NCBI RefSeq assembly: GCF_003711515.1 | Contig: NW_021167079.1 | Coordinates: forward strand, 5,259,234 to 5,323,233 | From: Sodiomyces alkalinus F11 | Taxonomy: Eukaryota; Ascomycota; Sordariomycetes; Glomerellales; Plectosphaerellaceae | Direction of reading: 5' to 3' | Length of the DNA: 64,000 bases | In this document: positions 11,418 through 20,440 of the stretch, in pieces | Layout: every line of letters starts with the position of its first letter | Position numbering within the stretch: position 1 is the stretch's first letter | Program-made: the position numbers and the translations under genes | The notes under the pieces: model-generated | Database searches by the model: none | What the model was told of the DNA's origin: nothing | What the model saw: only the letters and a program-made list of their open reading frames with translations

Positions 11418-11521
11418 TGCGGTTTGTGTGGATCGAACACACGACCTTAGCATATTCTGATTTCACAGGCGAACATGTAGAAATCTTCAGTGCTACGCTC
11501 TCCCAACTGAGCTAAACCCGC
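11418..11521 (-). tRNA. tRNA-Phe (GAA) with 31-base intron
   Basis: On the minus strand the arms are: acceptor GCGGGTT, D arm GCTC-AGTTGGGA-GAGC, anticodon stem TAGCA/TGCTA, loop CTGAAG|A with anticodon GAA, T arm GTGTG-TTCGATC-CACAC, 3' acceptor AAACCGC and discriminator A. A 31-base intron sits after position 37, the canonical place for nuclear tRNA introns. Box A and box B are intact, and TTTTT follows 7 bases downstream, a pol III terminator. The fifth acceptor pair is G-A rather than Watson-Crick. CCA is not encoded. Confidence 0.95.
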
Positions 11522-11974
11522 TTCGTTGACTTTAACAGCGGAAGGTCACTGCTATGTACCCATCAAACACTTCCAGGTACTTCCTGCTTACTTGTGTTGT
11601 GTAGCATGTCGGGGATGGAACAAATGCAATGACGCCCCCTCCGTTTGTTCCAACCCCTGGCGAACGCGAAGGATCTTCTGTTGAATTGTGTCCTTGGTCT
11701 GTCAGCTCTAACATTTATTCACCGACGACGTAATCTATCACCACCATGATGTCCGTTTGAAATTATTTAGCCTACAGAGTGTCCGAGCTCGGCTTCTCCA
11801 TTCCACTCGCTAATTAATCACGTTCTTGATACTCCTTCGCCCTTCCTAGACGCGTCAACTTGGCGAATTGACCGGTTATGGGAAAGCAGCTCCGACTCTG
11901 AAAATCCGCAACACGGGAACCGTCAACGAAGAAGCACGCTCCACCCATATGCCCCTGGCGGGCATGTGCTCGCA
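11522..11974. promoter_or_regulatory. Upstream region between tRNA-Phe and MID1
   Basis: 453 bases serving as 5' flank of the tRNA (minus) and promoter of MID1 (plus). No further features recognised. Confidence 0.45.
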
Positions 11975-13980
11975 ATGCAATTCAGCCCTCTACAATCGCG
12001 TCTTGCAGCACCGCTGCTGACAACACCGCGGCTACTTCTCTTGCTCCACCTGGTCGTCCTATTTCTTGGTTCCGCCCAAGCCGTGGAAGCTAGTGGCTCA
12101 CGTATCTACTCCCCAAACAAAGGCGAGCTACACGACGCCATCAACAAAGAGTATGGGCCTCGGCTTCCTTACCCATTCGACTTGGCCGGACTCGATGCCA
12201 GCCTTATCAAAAGGGCCCCTCCAGGAATAACTGGGCTCCTCAACAATGTCAGAGAGAACCGGAATGTCCGTCCCGGCGAAACACAGCACTTCGTCTTCGA
12301 GGCCATTCATATATTCGGTGCCGATGACGAGGATGGAGAGAATACCAACGACGGTGACGGTGCTACCGACTCCATTCAAGCACGGGACCATGGCAATGAA
12401 ACGTTAGTCTATGACCTGAATGGACCTGACGACAAGGTTAGGTTAGGCAAGCCAAAGCCTGCACCTAGTCTCCAACGCAGACAGCGGAACCCGAAGACAG
12501 TTTACATCTCTGCGACTACATGCATGCAACCACAACGAAAAAACAACAACACATCTGTGGATCCGCCCCAAATCAGCCTGTTCGTCTCTACATCGGAGGA
12601 CATTCAGAAGCCTGGTCCAGACACGCCCCGTTCTGGGCGACTTTTCGAGGCCTTTGACGAAGGAGCCGTCAAGCTAAGTGTCAACGCTTCTGGGGATGTG
12701 TTCTTTAGCATTTCTGCTCCTATGAGAAATGATGAGATGTTTGAGGGTGACTGGAATTTTGACGTCGCCGTCTCGACCGACATGTTCTTCCACAGCTACG
12801 AGGTCACTTCAGGCGGGTTACTTTGGGTGGACAGTGATTCCAGTGCTGCGGTCCTCACAACCCGTAACCTAACCGATACATACGACCCCGAAGAGGTTCA
12901 GCAAATCATGGACGGCGGACCTCAATATGTCATGTTTGTTGACAGTGAGGATGGTTGGGCCACGAGAGGTATTAGGCATTCCATGTGCGGCCTCTCTCAA
13001 TACGCCCCAATGTCCGCTAAGGTCGCTGGTCCTTTTGGCGACAAGGCCACCACGTTCCTGACTACTAGGGGACCGGGAGGCTTACCGAAGCAACAATTTC
13101 ACTTCACCAACCTGGATCCAAAGAGCACGTATTTAGGCATCCTGGCATACACTGGTACGGAGACTCTGAAGCGCCAGCTCTCCAATCGTGCCGGTGGTGG
13201 GGGACAAATCTTCCAAGCCACGCAATTCGAGACGAAAGAAGGTAAGACATGTTTACCCACATTGCTTTTCGGCGATCATTCCCGCTCACCAGTGCTGCTA
13301 CAGGGGATAACTGCAAAATCATTACGAACCTGGACTTCTGCAATGAGACGGAGTACGCCGTCCCCGCGAACGACAACAGGTTCACCGTCTCTCAGCTCGC
13401 GCAATTTTACGATGAGATGGCTAGGGACAAGTACCGCTATTTTGAGAGACAGCTCGCGCAAGTCGCCTGCGAAGCTCCGCAGGAGCAGCGCTACTCTCTG
13501 GTTCGCAACTGTACCGATTGCGCGGTGGCCTACAAGAAGTGGCTTTGCTCCGTCCTCATACCGCGCTGTGAAGACTTTTCGAGCGAAAACACTTTTTACC
13601 TGGTCCGGAATGTGAACCAATCTTTTCCGAACGGCACTCGTTTACCCGATAGCGTTATCTCTCAGTTCCCGGGCAGCAAACATCAACATTCCCGACATGC
13701 GCGTATCGATGAGGAGGTGCAGCCGGGTCCGTATCGCGAGGTTTTGCCATGCGAGGACCTGTGCTATGATCTCGTGCGCAACTGTCCTTCGTCACTCCAA
13801 TTCAGCTGCCCTCGGCCCCAGCAGGCAATGTTTAACGCGAGCTACCAGGTCCGCGGGTCTGGGTTGACTTGTAATTTCCCCGGATCGGTCCATAACCCGT
13901 CTGGGTCCTCGGTGTTGAGCACATCGTGGACTTTATTCTATATGGCTGCTCTCGCAGGCATTGGCATGATCTCTCTTTGA
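11975..13980 (+). CDS. MID1: MID1, stretch-activated calcium channel subunit
   Basis: Regulatory subunit of the Cch1-Mid1 plasma-membrane Ca2+ channel, needed for Ca2+ entry under cell-wall, ER or mating stress. Two exons, 11975-13241 and 13304-13980 (62-base intron, GTAAGA...TACAG), giving 647 residues. The N-terminus is a signal sequence (LLLLLHLVVLFLGSAQAVEA). The middle is an N-glycosylation-rich extracellular region. The C-terminal third carries the family's cysteine pattern: NCKIITNLDFCNETEYAVPAN, NCTDCAVAYKKWLCSVLIPRC and PCEDLCYDLVRNCP. The chain ends in a hydrophobic stretch (WTLFYMAALAGIGMISL) that could be a membrane segment or GPI signal. The ATG at 11975 is used because the codon at 11966 is GTG. 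Confidence 0.93.
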
Positions 13981-14592
13981 TGTGAGGCTGGGGAGGAATT
14001 TCGAATTTGCGCTGGCGTTTTTGTATGGCTTTTTTTTTGGGGGGGGGGGGGGGGGGGGGGGGGGGGTCCCGATTGTTGTTGAACTGCGGCAGCGACGAGG
14101 CATGAACTGGTGTAATGCGTTACATAGCGTTGGCGTTGGTGTTGAGCACGAAAAGGTGTCAGCCTTATTCATTGGGATTGGGATTACTTAATATGTTAGA
14201 GTATAAAATTTCCCGTTTGACTGGTTGTCACTGGGGATAGTAATACATCTATAGAGGACAGTAATTCGGTCGCTGCACAGATTGGGCCTCCTCCCCCATT
14301 GCAAGCGCTTCTGTGTAAAGAATGGCGAGTCTTCTCAACCCTCGGGCTCTCCCACCCCTACCACGGTGTGCTCCTGCGAGCATATGACGAGATCGCAGCC
14401 CTTGCTGCGTCGTGTTGAAACTTCCATCTTGTCAGCAGGTTCGTTGCTTCATAACATGAACCGTTATATGCCATGGTAGGATGTGTCGAAGATCGCATAA
14501 TGCTTTGAGGAGGTTTCTTTTCCGAGTCGTAGGAATTCGTCCATAGCTGTGGTATGCTGGTTGTTGTACATATTGTCTATCGTCCTTGCCAT
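13981..14592. other. Intergenic after MID1 with T9G28 tract
   Basis: Convergent 3' ends of MID1 (+) and INA17 (-). The only strong feature is the T9G28 run at 14030-14066. Open frames crossing it are products of the homopolymer. Confidence 0.6.
14030..14066 (+). repeat. T9G28 homopolymer tract
   Basis: Nine T followed by 28 G, starting 50 bases after the MID1 stop codon, probably in its 3' UTR. A run of 28 G could form G-quadruplex structure in DNA or RNA. The length may be inexact. Confidence 0.9.
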
Positions 14593-15041
14593 CTACTCTC
14601 GCCTCTTTCCTGCCTCTGTGTGATTCTGGGACTTATTTGGCTCGGAAGTCAGGCGTGCAACCTTTGTCTCTAGGTCGGTAATAGTTTCGGTCCGTTCTGC
14701 TCGAATCTCGTCTTGCTCGAGCTTGACCCAGAGCAAGTATACGACTTGGTAGGTCAGGGTCGCCATCAGGAGAACCTTAAGCACGGGTCGCGTGAAGGTC
14801 TTGTAGAATTTTGCCTTGTCAAACCAGGTCATACAGTTAGCAATTGGTTTATCCGTCGGGCAGAACATTTTGACGGCGGTAGTTCTTATGGGGAAAGGGA
14901 TCAACACACCACATCCGAAGGTGGCTTTCCTTCTGTCGCATAGCACCGTTTTGCCTGAGTTTGCCATGTGGCTCTTGTTCCGAATTCTGATCGTAGGCCC
15001 AATACCCTGGGCAACAAAATGGCTCTTCGCAGAGCGGACAT
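14593..15041 (-). CDS. INA17: INA17-like F1Fo-ATP synthase assembly factor
   Basis: Inner mitochondrial membrane protein that with Ina22 helps join the F1 and peripheral-stalk parts of ATP synthase. Two exons, 15041-14910 and 14814-14593, giving 117 residues. The N-terminus is a classical matrix-targeting sequence (MSALRRAILLPRVLGLRSEF) with many Arg and no acid until residue 19. After the intron come KAKFYKTFTRPVLK, a membrane span VLLMATLTYQVVYLLWV, and a charged coiled-coil tail (KLEQDEIRAERTETITDLE) as in the family. The ATG at 15041 is preferred over the in-frame 15131 because only it puts the presequence first. The acceptor (GACAAG) follows a good GCTAAC branch site, but the donor (GTGTGT) is weaker, so the junction is inferred. 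The protein is shorter than yeast Ina17. Confidence 0.78.
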
Positions 15042-15642
15042 TATGGATATATCTTCGTATTGAGCATTTAGAGGGCGAGTCGCAAGTTGGATAACCTCGC
15101 CATCAATGCTGTTGTCGATAATAATCGCCATTCAGTGTGGCTGAAGCTTCGGATCGGCACCCTGTGGCTGTGCTCCCCGTATATCACCTGAGGTGCTTGG
15201 ATATGGCATGTGGAGTGGGTAATACTTATTGCCTAGTAATTATGCAGTGCTTGCATTTGACATGTTCATGGAATCAACTACCCATACTTGAATGGCCAAT
15301 CAGAGCCAGCGACAGCTCAAGTCGAACAACGACATGTGTCCCCAAGCTCCTGGCGCTGGCTCGTCGTAGCCTCACGGCTTTATCTCTAAACCATCGCCAC
15401 ATTGTAAATCTGTCCCTTCCCCAAATCATACAGGGGTTAGACACTTGCTCCTCATCAATGCAGAGCACAAACACCGGCCTGATTCTTCCAGGTCCGTAAG
15501 CATATATCGTTTCCGGCTGGTATTATCTCCCTGCTGTTTGTTCCTATCATCAACATTGCACGCGAGCGGTGCGGCAACCAAAACTATACTCTCCTTTATC
15601 TCCTTTATTGACCGGTTTCCATACTACACACATTATTCCACA
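15042..15642. promoter_or_regulatory. Shared promoter region, INA17 (-) and YSY6 (+)
   Basis: 601 bases between divergent start codons. Short open frames here have no family resemblance. No specific sites identified. Confidence 0.5.
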
Positions 15643-16064
15643 ATGGTAGGTTGCCAAATACTCACAAGACAGCTAACGCCGTATTTCTTTTCTATTCCCT
15701 TTATCTGTTATTCCCAACTGACTTCTCTTTGATGTCGTACAGGCCCAGACACCTCAGCAGCGCCGCGCGAACGCCAAGTTCGCAAAACTAAACGAAGCTC
15801 GCATGGGCAAGTCAGAAGATCAGCTCAAGGTCCGCGTAAAGGAGATTCCTAAGTCTCCTATCTCCCGCATCTGGCTCGGTATGTCTGCATGCTTGGGTTG
15901 TCTAGACCCTATCCCAATCCCTCGGGGGTATTCTGGATCCTTACATTGACACTTCCTAACTTTGGAGTGCGCTTTCACTAACCTGTGTCGTATCAGGTGT
16001 TCTCTGCTTCATTCTTATCGGTGGCCTCTTCTTCGATCCTCTTGCGCGGCTGTTCGGATTTTAA
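15643..16064 (+). CDS. YSY6: RAMP4/SERP1-type ER stress protein (YSY6)
   Basis: Small tail-anchored protein at the Sec61 translocon that stabilises new membrane proteins under ER stress. Exons: 15643-15645, 15743-15878, 15997-16064, giving 68 residues, the usual size. Exon 1 contributes only the ATG; the intron starts directly after it (ATG|GTAGGT). Exon 2 encodes AQTPQQRRANAKFAKLNEAR and KIPKSPISRIWL-like sequence (KEIPKSPISRIWL); exon 3 encodes the single hydrophobic anchor GVLCFILIGGLFFDPLARLF. The family signature (basic N-terminus, PISR, one C-terminal span) is complete and all phases close. Too short and split for ordinary ORF finding. Confidence 0.95.
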
Positions 16065-16543
16065 TAAAAACGAAGCGACAACATTGAACCATGCACAAAC
16101 ATACAATGTGGCGGAAATCCGGGGAGCGTCGGTGATCTAAAGAGTCGGTCGACAGGGCTCCCTGGAGGAGAGTGTATCATACAATACCGACCTAGACCCG
16201 CTCGTCGCGAGGAGGGTGTTGAGTCTTAGGACCATCAGTGGAGGAGGGCCAAAACCAGGTGATCATAGACGCCCGAATACTGGGGCTCAGTTTGGATTCT
16301 GGAGACGTCGACTTGGAATACGCAGCCTCACCGAAACTCGCCCGGGAACAGAGAGTATATCATTACTTTTAAGGCAACAACATATCAATTACGTACTTGC
16401 TTCCTTGTCCATTGGGCCTTGGCGACACGATACTCACTGTGAACTGATTTTGTCCTCTGAAGAAACGCCATGGGTGTTAATACAAAGGTTACCCACAACA
16501 AAAACAATGGCAAGTTTTGAAACGCTCTTCGCATTGTAGTCCT
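16065..16543. other. Intergenic, convergent 3' flanks of YSY6 and SMAP-like gene
   Basis: 479 bases after the YSY6 stop (a TTTTAATAAAA stretch overlaps the stop, possible polyadenylation signal). The plus-strand open frame at 16216-16539 lacks any recognisable domain. Confidence 0.5.
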
Positions 16544-17542
16544 TCATAAGGCACCCAATCCCCTTCGTGCGCCTCCACCATCCCACTTCATTTGCATCCC
16601 GGTGTTGAACTGCTTCTCCAGGTCCTGGTTGACCTTGCTGATGTCGAGCTTAGTAGCCTTGGTCGTGTGCTGGGGATGGGTAGACGCCATGGCGCCTGCT
16701 CCCTTCTTGCCTCCGCCGAGGAGCTTGAGAAACTTCGTCTGTCGCTCGGCCCCGCCTTGTAGACCACTGACGTTCCACTGTTCGCCGTTCTCAGCTCCCG
16801 CCTCTTGTGCACTCGGGTGGGACTTTTCGTGTTCGGTCGACGACTTGCGCTTCTTCTCTTTTTTATCCTTAATATCTGCGGTTTGGTCCTGGTCGCTCGG
16901 GGTCTCCGCGTCGTTGCGCTCGCGCTTGCGCTTCTTCTTCGTCTTTTTGTCGGGCTCGTCCTCCGCGGGATGCTCCTCCTCCCCTTCCTCATTCGACATT
17001 TCGTTTTTCAACTTCTTCGTTTTTTTCGACTTCGGGTTGATCCGCTCGGCCTGTTCAGCTCCTTCAACCGCCTCAGTCTGCTCCATCGATTCCTCTTTCT
17101 TGCCGTTCTTCTTCTTCTTCTTCTTTTCCCTTAATGTGTCCTTCTCGGCAGACTTGGCTGTCGCGGGAGGGTCTTCCGCTTGCTGTGATCCTTCCTCAGA
17201 CGACTTGGGCTTCTTCATTTTCTTCTTCAACTTTGCTTCTGAAGCGTCGGTCTTGGAACGCGTCTGGGAGTCGACAGCTTCCATTTCTAAATCGTCATCG
17301 GCGTCCTGAGCGATCTTGTCCTTCTCTGCTTCCAGTTTCTTCAATGAAGCGTCAGTATCAAATACGTGCTTGTGGTGAGCAGATAGGTGTACCTCTGTGT
17401 ATCCGTCCATCAGGATGCGACATTGTCCTCGAAGGACATCAGCTTCGTGGAGCAGCTTCTTGCCCTCTGCTTCCAACTTGTCGGCCTTTCTCATCATGCG
17501 CTTTGTTCGCTTCTCCATCTTGTGGGGGTCGTTCGCTGACAT
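16544..17542 (-). CDS. Lysine-rich nuclear protein with C-terminal SMAP-like motif
   Basis: Seen: from the ATG at 17542, 332 residues (MSANDPHKMEKRTKRMMRKA...). The first 110 are basic and helical (EGKKLLHEADVLRGQCRILM). A long Lys/Glu/Ser-rich low-complexity stretch follows with runs such as KKKKKNGKKEE, typical of nucleolar proteins. The last 60 residues contain KFLKLLGGGKKG and end FNTGMQMKWDGGGARRGLGAL, resembling the small-acidic-protein (SMAP) domain. Inferred: nucleolar or nuclear role, function unknown. The frame is open upstream to about 17698 without an ATG. An exon starting ATGCACCGAG near 17897 with a GTACGT donor could splice in after the acceptor near 17670, but phases do not match simply, so the true N-terminus is unsettled. 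Confidence 0.65.
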   Translation of the reverse strand: MSANDPHKMEKRTKRMMRKADKLEAEGKKLLHEADVLRGQCRILMDGYTEVHLSAHHKHVFDTDASLKKLEAEKDKIAQDADDDLEMEAVDSQTRSKTDASEAKLKKKMKKPKSSEEGSQQAEDPPATAKSAEKDTLREKKKKKKNGKKEESMEQTEAVEGAEQAERINPKSKKTKKLKNEMSNEEGEEEHPAEDEPDKKTKKKRKRERNDAETPSDQDQTADIKDKKEKKRKSSTEHEKSHPSAQEAGAENGEQWNVSGLQGGAERQTKFLKLLGGGKKGAGAMASTHPQHTTKATKLDISKVNQDLEKQFNTGMQMKWDGGGARRGLGAL

Positions 17543-19811
17543 CTTCCGCTTGTTGTGTTCCTCGCGCTTAGATCTGTGCTCTGGTGGATAGGCATGTTGG
17601 TCAGCAACCAGCAGCAGTCGGCCTTGGTGGCGCTTGATGCCGTATTCGGCACTCGCCCGATAATCATAAGGGGAACATCTGAAAGGTGAGAACAAGGGAA
17701 GGCAAAGAGTGGAGAAAGGGAAGATCGAAGGTGTGAAGGAACGGTGAACTTGGGAACGAGTGGCATAGGAGTATTTCCGGCCAGTAAGACGTACCTTTCT
17801 CTTCGGCCTCGTCCTGGATCTTCACAGGATCACCACTCTCACTGACGTGCGACTGCGTCCACCTGCTTGTGGTTGTAGACCAATTAACTCGGTGCACTGC
17901 CCTAATTGGTAATTATATTCTTTCTTCTTTTCTCAGTGTGTATTGCGGGGGCTACTTCTTAAAATGGCGGCTACTGATACCTTAGGTATTATGAGTTTCT
18001 TGCTACAGTACCTTAGTTGGGGGACAAAAAAGGTATTATTGCCGGGCGGTGAGTCGCGTGGGACTTTGCGCGGCACCTATAATACCGCGGTGCCTATAAG
18101 ACACCGAATCCACCCACGAGAGCCCTTGCTAGTTCCTACCAGATCTTAGAGAATCGCGGACACAACCGCACGCATTTCTGGTGGTAATAACTATTAGGCT
18201 GCACTGGCAATAACACCATCCGTTCTCTCTGGTACCTGAGAAGTTACCTGCCTTTGTTTCCCTGCATGACTTCGCGGGAGAAATCCGCGGGTTAAGAACG
18301 CGACGAAGTGTCAGACTGTACGGAGTAGCGCTTGGATGATGTACCTTAGGTCCAGCCGAAACGTTATCGCAAGACTTTGCAAGATAGGTCCCACTCTTCG
18401 TTTTTCTCCGTACCTTAAGGTACCCTGGTGTCGCAGCTCTTAGAAACTGGGACCAATGATCGTTCAAGGATCACGAGAACATCAAGGGCCCCTCCTTTTG
18501 GGCTGAGAAGGGGGGTTCAAGTACCTTAGCCATCTTCATTCCTTCGAACAGCATCACACATCATGGTGCGATGGGGATCTCACAGGGATCTCACCCCCTT
18601 CATTTTCCATCTCCGCCGCTAGGTTGACCCGTGGTACCAAATTCACGTATGTACATCCTGCTGCAGCCCCGTGACGTACTGCGTAAGGTATCCTTGGTCC
18701 ATTCAACCCAAATCACCTCCAATTTCTTCCATGATTCCCAATCCATCCAAATTGCACTCCCGATGACTGCTGAAGATGTGCCTCGCCTAAGGTACACTAC
18801 TGTTCCTGCCTCTCTCTGCACAAGAAGTACAACTACTATGTCACATGTCATACCGCTGTCGTCACAGGGTGCTACGCCCCGCTGCATGTACTTCGTAGGG
18901 CGGAGGCAGGGTAAAACGTGGCAGCCCAGCCGAGACCAAACGAACGAAGCTCAACAAGCTTAGAAATGCATGCTGGGTGCTACGTACTTGCCGATTCTAT
19001 CTACGCTAAGGCAGCGAGTTTCACGTCAGGATCTCTTCGGTCACCGGATGCGGTAGGAGAACTGCTCGAGACGCATACCTGGCTCAAGACCTGCCTAGGT
19101 ACCTAAGGTACCTAGTTTTGAGTACCTACCTTACCTATTCCCCCTGGTCGAGAGTTATTGCGAATATTGGAATGTACTTCGTAGATTGGGTAATATACTT
19201 CGTCCCATGCCTATACCGCTCATTGACATCGGTACTTCTCCCTTGACCTAAGGTACTCAAACCCCTCCGTCACTTAAGGTATCCGTACGAACATATATCC
19301 CCATTATTACGCAGTATATTTGTTAATGGTACACAAGCCAAGTAATGCTGCTGACCACCATCCACGCGTCAAATCTTCAACATTAGATGAAGATTGGACA
19401 AGTGGCGAGGGCTGTGAGGCTGAGTCGCTGGTGAAAGAAGAGTAGAGAGAGAATGGAAGCACGCTCATTAACCATCAAATAGAGGCTCTTGATGTTAGGG
19501 GAAGCCCCGATCTCATCAGGAACACTATCAAGACCCAGATAATAGGACATGCTCTAACACTTGCATATCCAATAGCACAAGACATTCTAAGAGAGATTCT
19601 GCCCAGTGTATCCGAAGCCGTGCGACGACGTACTGCTGTTGCTGGGAGAGGATATGTCGTAGGGCTGCATCAACGGGGAGGCAAAGACATCGGGATACGG
19701 CTGCCAGACCGGACTACTTCCAACTGCCAGTGAATTCGTGTGTTAGCCTATAGAGGTATACTCGCGAACGTGGGATGAAAACTGACAAAATTTTCATGAC
19801 TACATGGGAAA
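17543..19811. other. Gene-poor stretch with AGGTAC and TACTTCGTA motifs
   Basis: About 2.3 kb. The first 400 bases probably hold the 5' end of the SMAP-like gene. From 18200 to 19330 AGGTAC-type motifs recur (18337, 18410, 19088-19135, 19246, 19273), with TACTTCGTA near 18887, 19172 and 19197. 19380-19811 may be the 3' UTR of the bZIP gene. No convincing coding frame. Confidence 0.5.
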
Positions 19812-20440
19812 CTAACTGTTCTGTTGCGGTTGGATCTGGGGAGGGTCATTTCCCTGGTCAAAATCGTAGGGGTATTGCGATTCCCCCTCATAAAATATCT
19901 CTTCTGCCCCGCTACTGGCGTAGCCGGGAGGTTGGGGGTAGGCATTTCCCGCATAGGCACCGGTGCTGTACGGGCTCAGCATCCGCATGTCGTCCCGCAC
20001 GCAGTCGCCTTTGCTGCTTCGACGGCTCTCGTACTCGTGCCCTCTGGAGACGACGTGTCTCATGCTGATGCCGCCCCAGGGTAACCCGGACTCCTCCTGA
20101 TCGGGCCCCAAGTCGGTCGTCGATGGGGTGTAGTAAGCCTGCCCCGCGAGCTCCTTGTTTTGGGATTCTCGCTCGGCCTTTTCCTTGTTTTCTCGTGCTT
20201 TTTCTCCTGTGCGAGTAAGGTCAGTCACCAAGCAGCCTACTAGAGATAACGGCAAAAGACTAGATCGTTAGACCGTTTCTTACTGAACTTGCGCTGTGCA
20301 ATTCGATTCTGGATGCGTCTGCGCATCTCAGGGTCCGTAACCTCCGCCCAGTCGTCTGTCTTGAGCGCCTTGGGCTTGCCCTTGGTTTGCCCGGACTTTG
20401 TCGGACTGCCATCGGACTGCTTTGACCCCTTCGAAGGCAT
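19812..20440 (-). CDS. bZIP-like transcription factor, basic region without clear zipper
   Basis: Exons 20440-20284 and 20206-19812 (77-base intron, donor GTAAGA, acceptor CGCACAG) give 183 residues. Residues about 28-60 hold the fungal AP-1-like basic region: DDWAEVTDPEMRRRIQNRIA then QRKFREKARENKEKAERE, with the N-x-x-A-Q-R-x-F/Y-R contact residues present. The intron interrupts the codon for the final Arg of that motif, as is common in this family. A leucine zipper is not evident: few heptad leucines follow, and the C-terminus is Tyr/Pro/Gly-rich (YPYDFDQGNDPPQIQPQQNS). Upstream, an overlapping frame begins at 20673 (MSADPRPLNHPELPK) and overlaps the start in another phase; it could be a missed exon or an upstream ORF that lowers translation. 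Confidence 0.75.

Noticed and set aside
13982..14191. Plus-strand frame with a poly-Gly run after MID1
   Set aside because: Created by the G28 tract; no domain and begins after the MID1 stop.
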